DNA from: Elephas maximus indicus
Lineage: Eukaryota > Chordata > Mammalia > Proboscidea > Elephantidae
Assembly: GCF_024166365.1 (NCBI RefSeq)
Contig: NC_064819.1
Coordinates: 112,574,293 to 112,638,292 of the forward strand
Direction of reading: 5' to 3'
DNA length: 64,000 nucleotides
Part shown: positions 22,960 to 34,260 of the stretch, in pieces
Layout: each line of letters begins with the position of its first letter
Position numbering within the stretch: position 1 is the stretch's first letter
Translations under genes and position numbers: made by a program
The notes under the pieces: model-generated
What the model was told of the DNA's origin: nothing
The model's input: the letters and a program-made list of their open reading frames with translations, nothing else
Database searches by the model: none

Positions 22960-23372
22960 AAACAATGCTGGAATTGGGCTTACTTCCTGTCCCAACATTA
23001 AATAATAACTAAAAACAACCAAATATAACATAGTACTTGCTCTCCAGGAAATATCTGTTCCTGGAAGATAAGATTCTGAGCCTAGTAAAACAGCTTATTA
23101 TCGAGAGTAGCAGCTTGCACATCAAGACTTGTTCAAGACCTTCACCTTGTGACCACAATACAAGCTGTTACATCATAGACTATACTCAATCCCAACCAGT
23201 TCCCCAATTTTCAAGGCCTGAAAACCCTATAAGTATCTTCCCCTGATTTTCCTCTTCTGAAGCCAACTAACCTGGTCAAGGTGTATCATTTCCCTTCTTG
23301 CAATAGTTCTAAAAAACTTAGCTTTGCTTGGCCAGTGGGTTTTTCTGGTGATCTTCTGGGCACTTGACATGT
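22960..23372 (+). mobile_element. possible retroviral LTR relic
   Basis: The block runs from tgctggaattgggc to gggcacttgaca. It has a TATA-like cctataagtatc at about 23228 followed by pyrimidine-rich sequence as in an R/U5 region. I see no duplication at its edges and no viral gene. The call rests on general layout only. Confidence 0.35.
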
Positions 23373-23887
23373 CAATAGTAAAGTGTTCCCATTAGATGGT
23401 TGTTGTTAAAAAAAAAAATAGAATATAACAAGTATTGGTGAGGATGTAGAGATATTAGAACACTTGTCCATTGCTGGTGGGACTGCAAAATGGTTCAACA
23501 GCTGGGAAGTTCCTCAAAATAGTTAAACATAGCATTACTATATGACCTATCAATTCTCCTAGATATATATACTAAAAAAAAAAAAAAAGGAAAAAAAAAT
23601 TGAAACCAGGTACTCAATCAGATACTTGTACACTAATGTTCATTACACCATTACTTGCAATAGCCATAAGGTGGAAACAGCCCAGATGTCATCGATCAAT
23701 AGATGACTGGATAAACAAAATGTAGTATACACAGACAATGGAATATTATTCAGCTATAGGGAGAAATGAAGACCTGATACATGCTACGACACGAATGAAA
23801 CTTTAAAATATTACGCTAAGTGCATATATGCTGGGAATGACAATTTGAAGAGGAACAGTGTTGCATTCATCATCAAAGAGAACATTT

Positions 23888-25054
23888 TGAGAGGCGGGGC
23901 CAAGATGGCAGACTAGGTAGATGCTACCTTGGATACCTCTTGCAACAAAGACTTGGAAAAACAAGTGAATCGATCACGTACATAAGAATCTACAAACCCT
24001 GAACAACAAACACAGATTTAGAGACGGAAAACGAACAAATACGGGGAAGCAGCGATTGTTTTCAGAGCCTGGAGCCAGCGCCCCAGTCAGGTAACCTTTG
24101 GGGCCCGATCTAGGGCGGAGCCCAGGGGAGCGGACGGCGCAAACAAGGGGCCCAGCCCTACTCCCCTGAACTCACCCTGGGAGGGGGTCCAGCCGGTCCG
24201 CGCGGGCGGCGTGGCGACGCAGCTGGTGGGAGAAGTCCCTGGAAGGCAGTGACTGGTCTTGGAGCTGGAAGAGCAGAGTCCCAGCCGGGGAATCATGCCG
24301 CCAGGATTTTGACTGGGCGCTGTCATGGCACAAGCACGGGGAGCTGCTCCACGCCCCTGAACTAACCCCGGGAGGGGGCCCATCCGGTTCACAGAGGCGG
24401 CGCGGCAACGCGGCTGGCGGGAGGAGAAGTCCCCGGGAGGCAGCGACTGATTTTGGACCCGGGAGTAAAGCATCCCAGCAGGGGAACCTTGATGCTAGGA
24501 TTTGGATTGGCAGCGGGTGGCTTCAGAGGGCCAGACCCCCGGGGGCAATCTCCACACAGCCAACACACATAGGTGACACGCCCCATGGGAATCTCAGATT
24601 TAATAGTCATTCCAAGCAAGACAAGCAACTCTGGCTATATTCTGAGGTGCTACTCTCCTATCTCACTGATCCCTCCCCCACCCTCCCCAGGTGGCTTCAT
24701 TAACATTGGAATTGCCTGAGCCAGAGGGAGAACGGCTCTGGCTCCGCGGCGGCTTTGCTTCCCCCCCTCCTTTTTTTTTTTTCTTTTGGTCTTTTCCTAA
24801 CCCACTCTTTCGGCCTGAGAGAAGGAAAAAAAACAACAAACAAACAAACAAACAAAAAAAACCCAGGGACCAAAAATCCACCACTAATTGGACTAAAAAC
24901 ACAGAACCAGCTACAGCCAAGCATATACGATCCAAATCTCAGACTTTCATCCTTACAGGGAACAAGGTGGCAGTTATAATCCAAAGGCAATTCTGATAGG
25001 GATCTGACTGCATTTTTTTTTAGCGGATTTTCTGGAAAAACTAGTTTCCCAGTG
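23888..25054 (+). promoter_or_regulatory. L1 5' UTR / internal promoter with tandem units
   Basis: About 1.17 kb, GC-rich and CpG-dense between 24080 and 24480 in an otherwise AT-rich window. A YY1-type motif caagatggc lies at 23901-23909, close to the transcription start as in primate L1. Two tandem units of about 191 bp are visible (24163-24353 and 24354-24544), sharing cccctgaact, gggaggggg, ggcggcg and ggcag...gactg blocks. The downstream part has a T-run and an (AAAC)n run before ORF1. Confidence 0.8.
24163..24544 (+). repeat. two ~191-bp tandem units in the L1 5' UTR
   Basis: Unit starts are marked by cccctgaact at 24163 and 24354. Later shared anchors keep the spacing to within a few bases: gagaagtccc, then ggcagtgactg or ggcagcgactg. 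Similar monomer arrays form the promoter in mouse L1. Confidence 0.7.
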
Positions 25055-26071
25055 ATGGCTCAGAGACAGCAGTCGATATCAAACCACATAAAGAAGCAGA
25101 CCATGACAGCTTCTACAACCCCCCAAACAAAAGAATCAAAATCTTTCCCAAATGAAGATACAATCCTGGAATTATCAGATACAGAATATAAAAAACTAAT
25201 TTACAGAATGCTTCAAGACATCAGAAACGAAATAAGGCAAACTGCAGAAAAAGCCAAGGAACACACTGATAAAACTGGTGAAGAACTCAAAAAGATTATT
25301 CAAGAACATAGTGGAAAAATTAATAAGTTGCAAGAATCCATAGAGAGACAGCATGTAGAAATCCAAAAGATTAACAATAAAATTACAGAATTAGACAACA
25401 CAATAGGAAGTCAGAGGAGCAGACTCGAGCAATTAGAATGCAGACTGGGACATCTGGAGGACCAGGGAATTAACACCAACATAGCTGAAAAAAAATCAGA
25501 TAAAAGAATTAAAAAAAATGAAGAAACCCTAAGAATCATGTGGGACTCTATCAAGAAGGATAACTTGCGTGTGATTGGAGTCCCAGAACAGGGAGGGAGG
25601 ACAGAAAACACAGAGAAAATAGTTGAAGAACTCCTGACAGAAAACTTCCCTGACATCATGAAAGACGAAAGGATATCTACCCAAGATGCTCATCGAACCC
25701 CATTTAAGATTGATCCAGAAAGAAAAACACCAAGACATATTATCATCAAACTCGACAAAACCAAAGATAAACGGAAAATTTTAAAAGCAGCCAGGGAGAA
25801 AAGAAAGGTTTCCTTCAAGGGAGAATCAATAAGAATAAGTTCAGGCTACTCAGCAGAAACCTTGCAGGCAAGAAGGGAATGGGACGACATATACAGAGCA
25901 CTGAAGGAGAAGAACTGCCAGCCAAGGATCATATATCCAGCAAAACTCTCTCTGAAATATGAAGGCAAAATTAAGATATTTACAGATAAACACAAGTTTA
26001 GAGAATTTGCAAAAACCAAACCAAAGCTACAAGAAATACTAAAGGATATTGTTTGGTCAGAAAACCAATAA
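25055..26071 (+). CDS. L1 ORF1 protein, open
   Basis: This 338-residue frame encodes the L1 ORF1 RNA-binding chaperone, which coats L1 RNA as trimers in the cytoplasm. I start at the ATG at 25055; the codon before it is GTG. Residues 1-45 are a basic, Ser/Thr-rich N terminus. Residues about 48-155 are a heptad-rich coiled coil (KINKLQESIERQ, RLEQLECRLGHLED). An RRM-like domain begins at about residue 170 with NLRVIGVPE. The conserved C-terminal block SAETLQARREWDDIY starts at about residue 267, followed by PRIIYPAKLSLKYEGKIKIF. The length matches mammalian ORF1p (338 in human), and all domains are present without interruption. Confidence 0.95.
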   Translation: MAQRQQSISNHIKKQTMTASTTPQTKESKSFPNEDTILELSDTEYKKLIYRMLQDIRNEIRQTAEKAKEHTDKTGEELKKIIQEHSGKINKLQESIERQHVEIQKINNKITELDNTIGSQRSRLEQLECRLGHLEDQGINTNIAEKKSDKRIKKNEETLRIMWDSIKKDNLRVIGVPEQGGRTENTEKIVEELLTENFPDIMKDERISTQDAHRTPFKIDPERKTPRHIIIKLDKTKDKRKILKAAREKRKVSFKGESIRISSGYSAETLQARREWDDIYRALKEKNCQPRIIYPAKLSLKYEGKIKIFTDKHKFREFAKTKPKLQEILKDIVWSENQ

Positions 26072-26525
26072 TATCAGATACCAGCACAACACAAGGTCAC
26101 AAAACAGAACATCCTGATATCAACTCAAATAGGGAAATCACAAAAACAAATTAAGATTAATTAAAAAAAAAATACTCATAACAGGGAATCACGGAAGTCA
26201 ATATGTAAAAGATCACAATAATCAAAAAGAGGGACTAAACACAGGAGGCATAGAACTGCCATATGGAGAGGGATACAAGGCAATATAGAACAATACAAGT
26301 TAGGTTTTTACTTAGAAAAATAGGGGTAAATAATAAGGTAACCACAAAGAGATATAACAACTCCATAACTCAAGATAAAAGCCAAGAAAAACGTAATGAC
26401 TCAACAAACATAAAGTCAAACACTACGAAAATGAGGATCTCACAATTTACTAAGAAAAACGTCTCAGCACAAAAAAGTAAGTGGAAAAATGAAATTGTCA
26501 ACAACACACATAAAAAGGCATCAAA
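26072..26525 (+). other. L1 inter-ORF spacer
   Basis: 454 bases separate ORF1 and ORF2, much longer than the roughly 60-base spacer in human L1. The stretch is A-rich and contains an 88-codon frame (26263-26529). Confidence 0.8.
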
Positions 26526-26529
26526 ATGA
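26263..26529 (+). CDS. 88-codon spacer ORF overlapping the ORF2 start
   Basis: A real ATG (26263) opens 88 codons rich in Lys, Asn, Ser and Thr. The TGA (26527-26529) overlaps the ORF2 ATG (26526-26528) as ATGA. I recognise no domain. A lysine- and asparagine-rich peptide is what A-rich DNA encodes by default, so it may not be a gene. The overlap is the layout that supports termination-reinitiation, and ORF2 of L1 is known to be translated by an unconventional route. Confidence 0.3.
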   Translation: MERDTRQYRTIQVRFLLRKIGVNNKVTTKRYNNSITQDKSQEKRNDSTNIKSNTTKMRISQFTKKNVSAQKSKWKNEIVNNTHKKASK

Positions 26530-29500
26530 CAACACTAAACACTTATTTATCTATAATTACGCTGAATGTAAATGGACTAAAGGCACCAATAAAGAGACAG
26601 AGAGTCTCGGACTGGATAAAGAAACATGATCCGTCTATATGCTGCCTACAAGAGACACACTTTAGACTTAGAGACACAAACAAACTAAAACTCAAAGGAT
26701 GGAAAAAAATATATCAAGCAAACAATAAGCAAAAAAGAAGAGGAGTAGCAATATAAATTTCTGACAAAATATACTTTAGACTTAAATCCACCACAAAGGA
26801 TAAAGAAGGACACTACATAATGATAAAAGGGACAATTGATCAGGAAGACATAACAATGTTAAATATTTATGCACCCAATGACAGGGCTGCAAGATACATA
26901 AATCAAATTTTAACAGAATTGAAAAGTGAGATAGACGCCTCCACAATTATAGTAGGAGACTTCAACACACCACTTTCGGAGAAGGACAGGACATCCAGTA
27001 AGAAGCTCAATAGAGACACGGAAGACGTAATTACAACAATCAACCAACTTGACCTCATTGACTTATACAGAACTCTCCACCCAACTGCTGCAAAGTATAC
27101 TTTTTTTTCTAGTGCACATGGAACATTCTCTAGAATAGACCACATATTAGGTCATAAAACAAACCTTTGCAGAGTCCAAAACATCGAAATATTATAAAGC
27201 ATCTTCTCAGACCACAAGGCAATAAAACTAGAAATCAATAACAGAAAAACTAGGGAAAAGAAATCAAATACTTGGAAAATGAACAATACCCTCCTGAAAA
27301 AAGACTGGGTTATAGAAGACATCAAGGAGGGAATAAGGAAATTCATAGAATGCAACGAGAATGAAAATACTTCCTCTCAAAACCTCTGGGACACAGCAAA
27401 AGCATTGCTCAGAGGCCAATTTATATCGATAAATGCACACATACAAAAAGAAGAAAGAGCCAAAATCAGAGAACTGTCCCGACAACTTGAACAAATAGAA
27501 AGTGAGCAACAAAAGAACCCATCAGGCACCAGGAGAAAACAAATAATAAAAATTAGAGCTGAACTAAATGAATTAGAGAACAGAAAAACAATTGAAAGAA
27601 TTAACAAAGCCAAAAGCTGGTTCTTTGAAAAAATTAACAAAATTGATAAACCATTGTCTAGACTGACTAAAGAAATACAGGAAAGGAAACAAATAACCCG
27701 AATAAGAAACGAGAAGGACCACATCACAACAGACCCAACTGAAATTAAAAGAATCATATCAGATTATTACGAAAAATTGTACTCTAACAAATTTGCAAAC
27801 CTAGAAGAAATGGATGAATTCCCGGAAAAACACTACCTACCTAAACTAACACAATCAGAAGTAGAACAACTAAATAGACCCATAACAAAAAAAGAGATTG
27901 AAACGGTAATCAAAAAACTCCCAACAAAAAAAAGCCCTGGCCGGGATGGCTTTACTGCAGAGTTCTACCAAACTTTCAGGGAAGAGTTAACACCACTACT
28001 ACTGAAGGTATTTCAAAGCATAGAAAATGACGGAATACTATCCAACCCATTCTATGAAGCCACCATCTCCCTGATACCAAAACCAGGTAAAGACATCACA
28101 AAAAAAGAAAATTATAGACCTATATCCCTCATGAACATAGATGCAAAAATCCTCAACAAAATTCTAGCCAATAGAATTCAACAACATATCAAAAAAATAA
28201 TTCACCACGATCAAGTGGGATTTATACCAGGTATGCAAGGCTGGTTTAATATCAGAAAAACCATTAATGTAATCCATCACATAAATAAAACAAAAGACAA
28301 AAACCACATGATCTTATCAATTGATGCAGAAAAGGCATTTGACAAAGTCCAACACCCATTTATGATAAAAACTCTCACCAAAATAGGAATTGAAGGAAAA
28401 TTCCTCAACATAATAAAGGGCATTTATGCAAAGCCAACAGCCAATATCACTCTAAATAGAGAGAACCTGAAAGCATTTCCCTTGAGAACGGGAACCAGCC
28501 AAGGATGCCCTTTATCACCGCTCTTATTCAACATCGTGCTAGAAGTCCTAGCCAGGGCAATTAGGCTAGACAAAGAAATAAAAGGCATCCGGATTGGCAA
28601 GGAGGAAGTAAAATTATCTCTATTTGCAGATGACGTGATCTTATACACAGAAAACCCTAAGGAATCCTCCAGAAAACTACTGAAACTAATAGAAGAGTTT
28701 GGCAGAGTCTCAGGTTATAAAATAAACATACAAAAATCACTTGGATTCCTCTACATCAACAAAAAGAACACCGAAGAGGAAATAACCAAATCAATACCAT
28801 TCACAGTAGCCCCCAAGAAGATAAAATACTTAGGAATAAATCTTACCAAGGAGGTAAAAGACCTATACAAAGAAAACTACAAAGCTCTACTACAAGAAAT
28901 TCAAAAGGACCTACTTAAGTGGAAAAACATACCTTGATCATGGATAGGAAGACTTAACATAGTAAAAATGTCTATTCTACCAAAAGCCATCTATACATAT
29001 AACGCACTTCCGATCCAAATTCCAATGTCATTTTTTAAGGTGATAGAGAAACAAATCACCAATTTCATATGGAAGGGAAAGAAGCCTCGGATAAGCAAAG
29101 CATTACTGAAAAAGAAGAAGAAAGTGGGAGGCCTCACTCTACCTGATTTCTGAAGCTATTATACAGCCACAGTAGTCAAAACAGCCTGGTACTGGTACAA
29201 CAGGCACATAGACCAATGGAACAGAATTGAGAACCCAGATATAAATCCATCCACGTATGAGCAGCTGATATTTGACAAAGGACCAGTGTCAGTTATTTGG
29301 GGAAAAGACAGCCTTTTTAACAAATTGTGCTGGCATAACTGGATATCCATTTGCAAAAGAATGAAACAGGACCCATACCTCACACCATGCACAAAAACTA
29401 ACTCCAAGTGGATCAAAGACCTAAACATAAAGACTAAAACGATAAAGATCATGGAAGAAAAAATAGGGACAACCCTAGGAGCCCTAATACAAGGCATAAA

Positions 29501-30338
29501 CAGAATACAAAACATTACCAAAAATGACGAAGAGAAACCCAATAACTGGGAGCTCCTAAAAATCAAACACCTATGCTCATCTAAAGACTTCACCAAAAGA
29601 GTAAAAAGACCACCTGCATACTGGGAAAGAATTTTCAGCTATGACATCTCCGAACAGCGCCTGATCTCTAAAATCTACATGATTCTGTCAAAACTCAACC
29701 ACAAAAAGGCAAACAACCCAATCAAGAAGTGGGCAAAGGATATGAACACACACTTCACTAAAGAAGATATTCAGGCAGCTAACAGACACATGAGAAAATG
29801 CTCTCGATCATTAGCCATTAGAGAAATGCAAATTAAAACTACGATGAGATTCCATCTCACTCCAACAAGGCTGGCATTAATCCAAAAAACACAAAATAAT
29901 AAATGTTGGAGAGGCTGCGGAGAGATTGAAACTCTTATACATTGCTGGTGGGAATGTAAAATGGTACAACCACTTTGGAAATCTATCTGGTGTTATCTTA
30001 AACAGTTAGAAATAGAACTACCATACAACCCAGAAATCCCACTTCTCGGAATATACCCTAGAGAAACAAGAGCCTTCACACAAACAGATATATGCACACC
30101 CATGTTTATTGCAGCTCTGTTTACAATAGCAAAAAGCTGGAAGCAACCAAGGTGTCCATCAACGGATGAATGGGTAAATAAATTGTGGTATATTCACACA
30201 ATGGAATACTATGCATCGATAAAGAACAGTGACGAATCCGTGAAACATTTCATAACATGGAGGAACCTGGCAGGCATTATGCTGAGCGAAATGAGTCAGA
30301 GGCAAAAGGACAAATATTGTATAAGACCACTATTATAA
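26526..30338 (+). pseudogene. L1 ORF2 (endonuclease/reverse transcriptase), four nonsense codons
   Basis: One continuous frame of 1270 codons, close to the 1275 of human ORF2, broken only by TAA 26754, TAA 27195, TGA 28935 and TGA 29151. No frameshift is needed anywhere. The N terminus is an AP-type endonuclease: TLNVNGLKAPIKRQR, CCLQETHF with the catalytic Glu, VGDFNTPLSEKD, and SRIDHILGHK with SDHK downstream. The reverse transcriptase spans about 27850-28900, with KSPGRDGF, the PLSPLLFN block, and the active site FADD at 28623-28634. The C terminus has a Cys/His knuckle, [18 protein letters not shown]. The product would cut DNA and prime reverse transcription, but the stops truncate it after 76 codons. 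Confidence 0.93.
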
Positions 30339-31345
30339 GATCTTGAGAAATAGTATAAACTGAGAAGAACACATACTTTTGTTGTTACGAGGTGTGGAGG
30401 GAGGAAGGGAGGGAGAGGGTTTTTTATTGATTAATTAGTAGATAAGAACTGCTTTAGGTGAGGGGAAGGACAACACTCAATACATGTAAGGTCAGCTCAA
30501 TTGAACTGGATCAAAAGCAAAGAAGTTTCCGGTATAAAATGAATGCTTCAAAGGCCAGCGGAGCAAGGGCGGGGGTTTGGGGTCCATGGTTTGAGGGGAC
30601 TTCTAAGTCAATTGGCAAAATAATTCTATTATGAAAACATTCTGCATCCTACTTTGAAATGTGGCGTCTGGGGTCTTAAATGCTAACAAGCGGCCATCTA
30701 AGATGCATCAATTGGTCTCAACCCACCTGGAGCAAAGGAAAATGAAGAACACCAAGGTCACACGACAACTAAGAGCCCAAGAGACAGAAAGGGCCACATG
30801 AACCAGAGACCTACATCATCCTGAGACCAGAAGAACTAGTTGGTGCCCGGCCACAATCGATGACTGCCCTGACAGGGAGCACAACAGAGAACCCCTGAGG
30901 GAGCAGGAGATCAGTGGGATGCAGACCTCAAATTCTCATAAAAAGACCATACTTAATGGTCTGACTGAGACTAGATGAATCCCGGCGCGCATGGTCCCCA
31001 AACCTTCTGTTGGCACAGGACGGGAACCCTCCCTGAAGACAATTCATCAGACATGAAAGGGAGTGGACAGTGGGTGGGAGAGAGATGCCGATGAAGAGTG
31101 AGCTAATAATATGAGGTGGACACTTGAGACTGTGTTGGCATCTCCTGTCTGGAGGGGGGATGGGAGGATAGAGAGAGTTGGAGGCTGGCAAAATTGTCAC
31201 AAAAGGAGAGACTGGAAGGGCTGACTCATTAGGGGGAGAGCAAGTGGGAGTACGGAGTAAGATGTATGTAAACTTATATGTGACAGACTGACTTGAATTG
31301 TAAACGGTCACTTGAAGCTCAATAAAAGTTAATTAAAAAAAAAAA
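30339..31345 (+). other. L1 3' UTR with G-rich tract and poly(A) signal
   Basis: About 1 kb. A run of four G3 tracts (30399-30419) could form a G-quadruplex, a feature known from L1 3' UTRs. AATAAA lies at 31321-31326, just before the A tail. Fragments of the same 3' UTR occur at 13985-14868, 52542-52979 and, inverted, 60490-61480. Confidence 0.85.
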
Positions 31346-34260
31346 AGAACATTTCAACATCTGTCCTGAAGTACAACGCTGTCAGTGATAGATAATATCC
31401 ATATGCCTACAAGGAAGACCAGTTAATACTACTATTATTCAAGTTTACGCACCAACCACTAGGGCTAAAGATGAAGAAATAGAAGATTTTCATCAGCTGC
31501 TGCAGTCTGAAATTGATCGAACATGAAATCAAGATGTATTGATAATTTCTGGTGATTGGAATGCCAAAATTGGGAACAAAGAAGGTGGATCAGTAGTTGG
31601 AAAATATGGCCTTGGTGATAGAAACAATGCCAGAGATCGCATGATAGAATTTTGCAAGACCAACAACTTCTTCATTGCAAATCTCTTTTTTTGCCAACAT
31701 AAACGGCGACTATAGACATGGACCTCACCAGATGGAACACACAGAAATGAAACTGACTACATCCGTGGAAAGAGACAATGGAGAAGCTCAAGATCATCAG
31801 TCAGAACCAGGCCAGGGGCCGACTGTGGAACAGACAATCAATTGCTCAAATGCAAGTTCAAGCTGAAACTGAAGAAAGTCAGAGCAAGTCCACAAGAGCC
31901 AAACTATGACCTTGAATATACCCCACCTGAATTTAGAGACCATCTGAAGAACAGATTTGATGCATTGAACACTAGTGACCGAAGACCAGATAAGTTGTGG
32001 AATGACATCAAGGACATCATCCATGAAGAAAGCAAGAGGTCATTGAAAAGACAGGAAAGAAAGAAAAGACCAAGATGGATGTCAGAGGAGACTCTGAAAC
32101 TTGCTCTTGAATGTTGAGCAGCTAAAGCAAAAGGAAGAATTGATGAAGTAAAAGAACTGAACAGAAGATTTCAAAGGGCGGCTTGAGAAGACAAAGCAAA
32201 CTATTATAATGACATGTGCAAAGAGCTGGAGATGGAAAACCAAAAAGGAAGAACACGCTCGGTGTTTCTCAAGCTGAAAAAGCTGAAGAAAAAATTCAAG
32301 CCTTGAGTTGAAATAGTGTAGGATTCTATGGGAGAAAATATTAAATGACACAGGAAGCATCAAAAGAAGAATGGAAGGAATACACAGAGTCATTATACCC
32401 AAAAGAATTAGTCGATGTTCAACCATTTCAAGAGGTAGCATATGATCAGGAACCAGTGGTATTGAAGGAAGAAGTCCAAGCTGCTCTTAAGGCATTGGGG
32501 AAAAACAAGGCTCCAGGAATTGATGGAATATCAATTAAGATGTTTCAACAAACAGATCCAGGGCTGGAGGTGCTCACTTGTCTATGCCAAGAAATATGGA
32601 AGACAACTTCCTGGCCAAATGACTGGAAGAGATCCATATTTATGCCTATTTCCAAGAAAGGTGATCCAACTGAACGTGGAAATTATCAAACAGTATCATT
32701 AATATCACACACAAGCAAAATTTTGCTGAAGATCATTCAAAAATGGCTGCAGCAATGTATCGACAGGGAACTGCCAGAAGTTCAGGCTGGTTTCAGAAGA
32801 TGATGTGGAACCAAGGATAGCATTGCTGATGTCAGATGGATCCTGGCTGAAAGCAGAGAATACCAGAAGGATGTTTACCTGTGTTTTATTGACTATGCAA
32901 AGGCATTTGACTGTGTGGATCATAACAAATTATGGATAACATTGAGAAGAATGGGAATTCCAGAACACTTAATTGTGCTCATGAGGAACCTTTACATAGA
33001 TCAAGAGGCAGTTGTTCGGACAGAACAAGGGGATACCGATTGGTTTAAAGTCAGAATAGTTGTGTGTTAGGGTTGTATCCTTTCACCATAACTATTTAGT
33101 CTGTATGCTGAGCAAATAATCCGAGAAGCTGGACTATATGAAGAAGAATGGGGCATCAGGGCTGGAGGAAGACTTATTAACAACCTGCGTTATGCAGATG
33201 ACACAACCTAGCTTCCTGAAAGTGAAAAGGACTTGAAGAACTTACTAATGAAGATCAAAGACCACAGCCTTCAGTATGGATTGCACCTGAACATAAAGAA
33301 AACAAAAATCCTCACAACCAGACCAATGAGCAACATCACGATAAACGGAGAAAAGATTGAAGTTGTCAAGGATTTCATTTCACTTGGATCCTCAATCAAC
33401 AGGCATGGAAGCAGCAGTCAAGAAATCAAAAGACGCATTGAATTGGGTAAATCTGCTGCAAAAGACCTCTTTAAAAAAGATGTCACCTTGAAGACTAAGG
33501 TGCGTCTGACTCAAGCCATGGTATTTTCAATTGCATCATATGCATGTGAAAGCTGGACAGTGAATAAGGAAGACTGAAGAAGAATTGACTCCTTTGAACT
33601 GTGGTGTTGGCAAAGAATATTGAATATACCATGGACCGCCAAAAGAGCGAACAAATCTGTCTTAGAGGAAGCACAACCAAAATGCTCCTTGGAAACAAGG
33701 ATGACGAGACTGTGTCTTACATACTTTGGACACGTTGTCAGGAGGGATCAGTCCCTGGAGAAGAACAGCAGGCTTGGCAGAGTCCAGGGTCATCAGAAAA
33801 GAGGAAGACCCTCAACGAGGTGGACTGACACAGTGGCTGCAACAATGAGCTCAAGCATAACAATGATTGTAAGGATGGCTCAGGACTGGGCAGTGTTTCA
33901 TTCTGTTGTGTATAGGGTCGCTATGAGTCGGAACCGGTTTGATGGCACCTAACAACCACAAGAACACAACAAGTGTAATAAGTCAGATACAAAAGGACAA
34001 ATACGGTATGGCACCACTTAAATGAAATATCGAGAATATGCGAATGCATAGAGACAGTAGATTAGTGGTTACCTGTACTGAAGGGAGGGAGGGATGGGGA
34101 GTTATTGCTTAACAGGTGGTGAGTTTCTGTTGCAAAAGTTTGGAAATAGGTAGTGGTGATGGCTGCAGAACATTTTGAAAGTGTACTTAGAAATGGTTAA
34201 AATGGCAAATTGTATGTTATGTGTATTTTACCACAATGAAATAAAAAAGTAAAAAAAGTG

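Larger units (their letters stand above)
23888..31345 (+). mobile_element. near-full-length L1 LINE
   Basis: A 7.46 kb L1: 5' UTR starting with gaggcggggccaagatgg, ORF1, spacer, ORF2, a roughly 1 kb 3' UTR with AATAAA (31321) and a short A tail. The duplication AGAACATTT flanks it (23879-23887 and 31346-31354) and it interrupts RTE sequence cleanly. ORF1 is open and ORF2 has four in-frame stops and no frameshift, so it is young compared with every other LINE here but not autonomous as it stands. Confidence 0.95.
23823..33970 (+). mobile_element. RTE LINE (RTE1_LA-type) split by a full-length L1
   Basis: Left half 23823-23887 and right half 31346-33970 form one sense-strand RTE lacking only its 5' end. 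The duplication AAGTG flanks the whole (23818-23822 and 33971-33975). The right half encodes, in broken frames, the endonuclease end, a lysine/arginine-rich linker (31842-32117), the RT start with EEVQAALKALGKNKAPGIDG (32345-32803) and the C-terminal block (33233-33577, 33620-33952). Stops and frameshifts separate the pieces, so it is dead. It ends in gatggcacctaacaaccaca, the tail type shared with AfroSINEs. Confidence 0.9.
23408..34260 (+). mobile_element. old L1 (L1M-type) 3' end, host of the nested RTE and L1
   Basis: Left half 23408-23822: L1 ORF2 C-terminal region (ccattgctggtgggactgca, then ttgcaatagccataaggtgg, then caatggaatattattcagc). Right half 33971-34260: the adjoining 3' part (aataagtcagatacaaaagg, gagacagtagattagtggtt, ttttaccacaatgaaat) and poly(A) tail. 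The halves are collinear, and the 10.1 kb RTE+L1 block between them inserted later. Confidence 0.85.

Noticed and set aside
24691..24996. 101-codon + strand frame upstream of L1 ORF1
   Set aside because: It lies in the L1 5' UTR and is mostly encoded by T-runs and (AAAC)n low-complexity sequence.
29159..29596. 145-codon - strand frame
   Set aside because: It is antisense to L1 ORF2, which explains the sequence fully.
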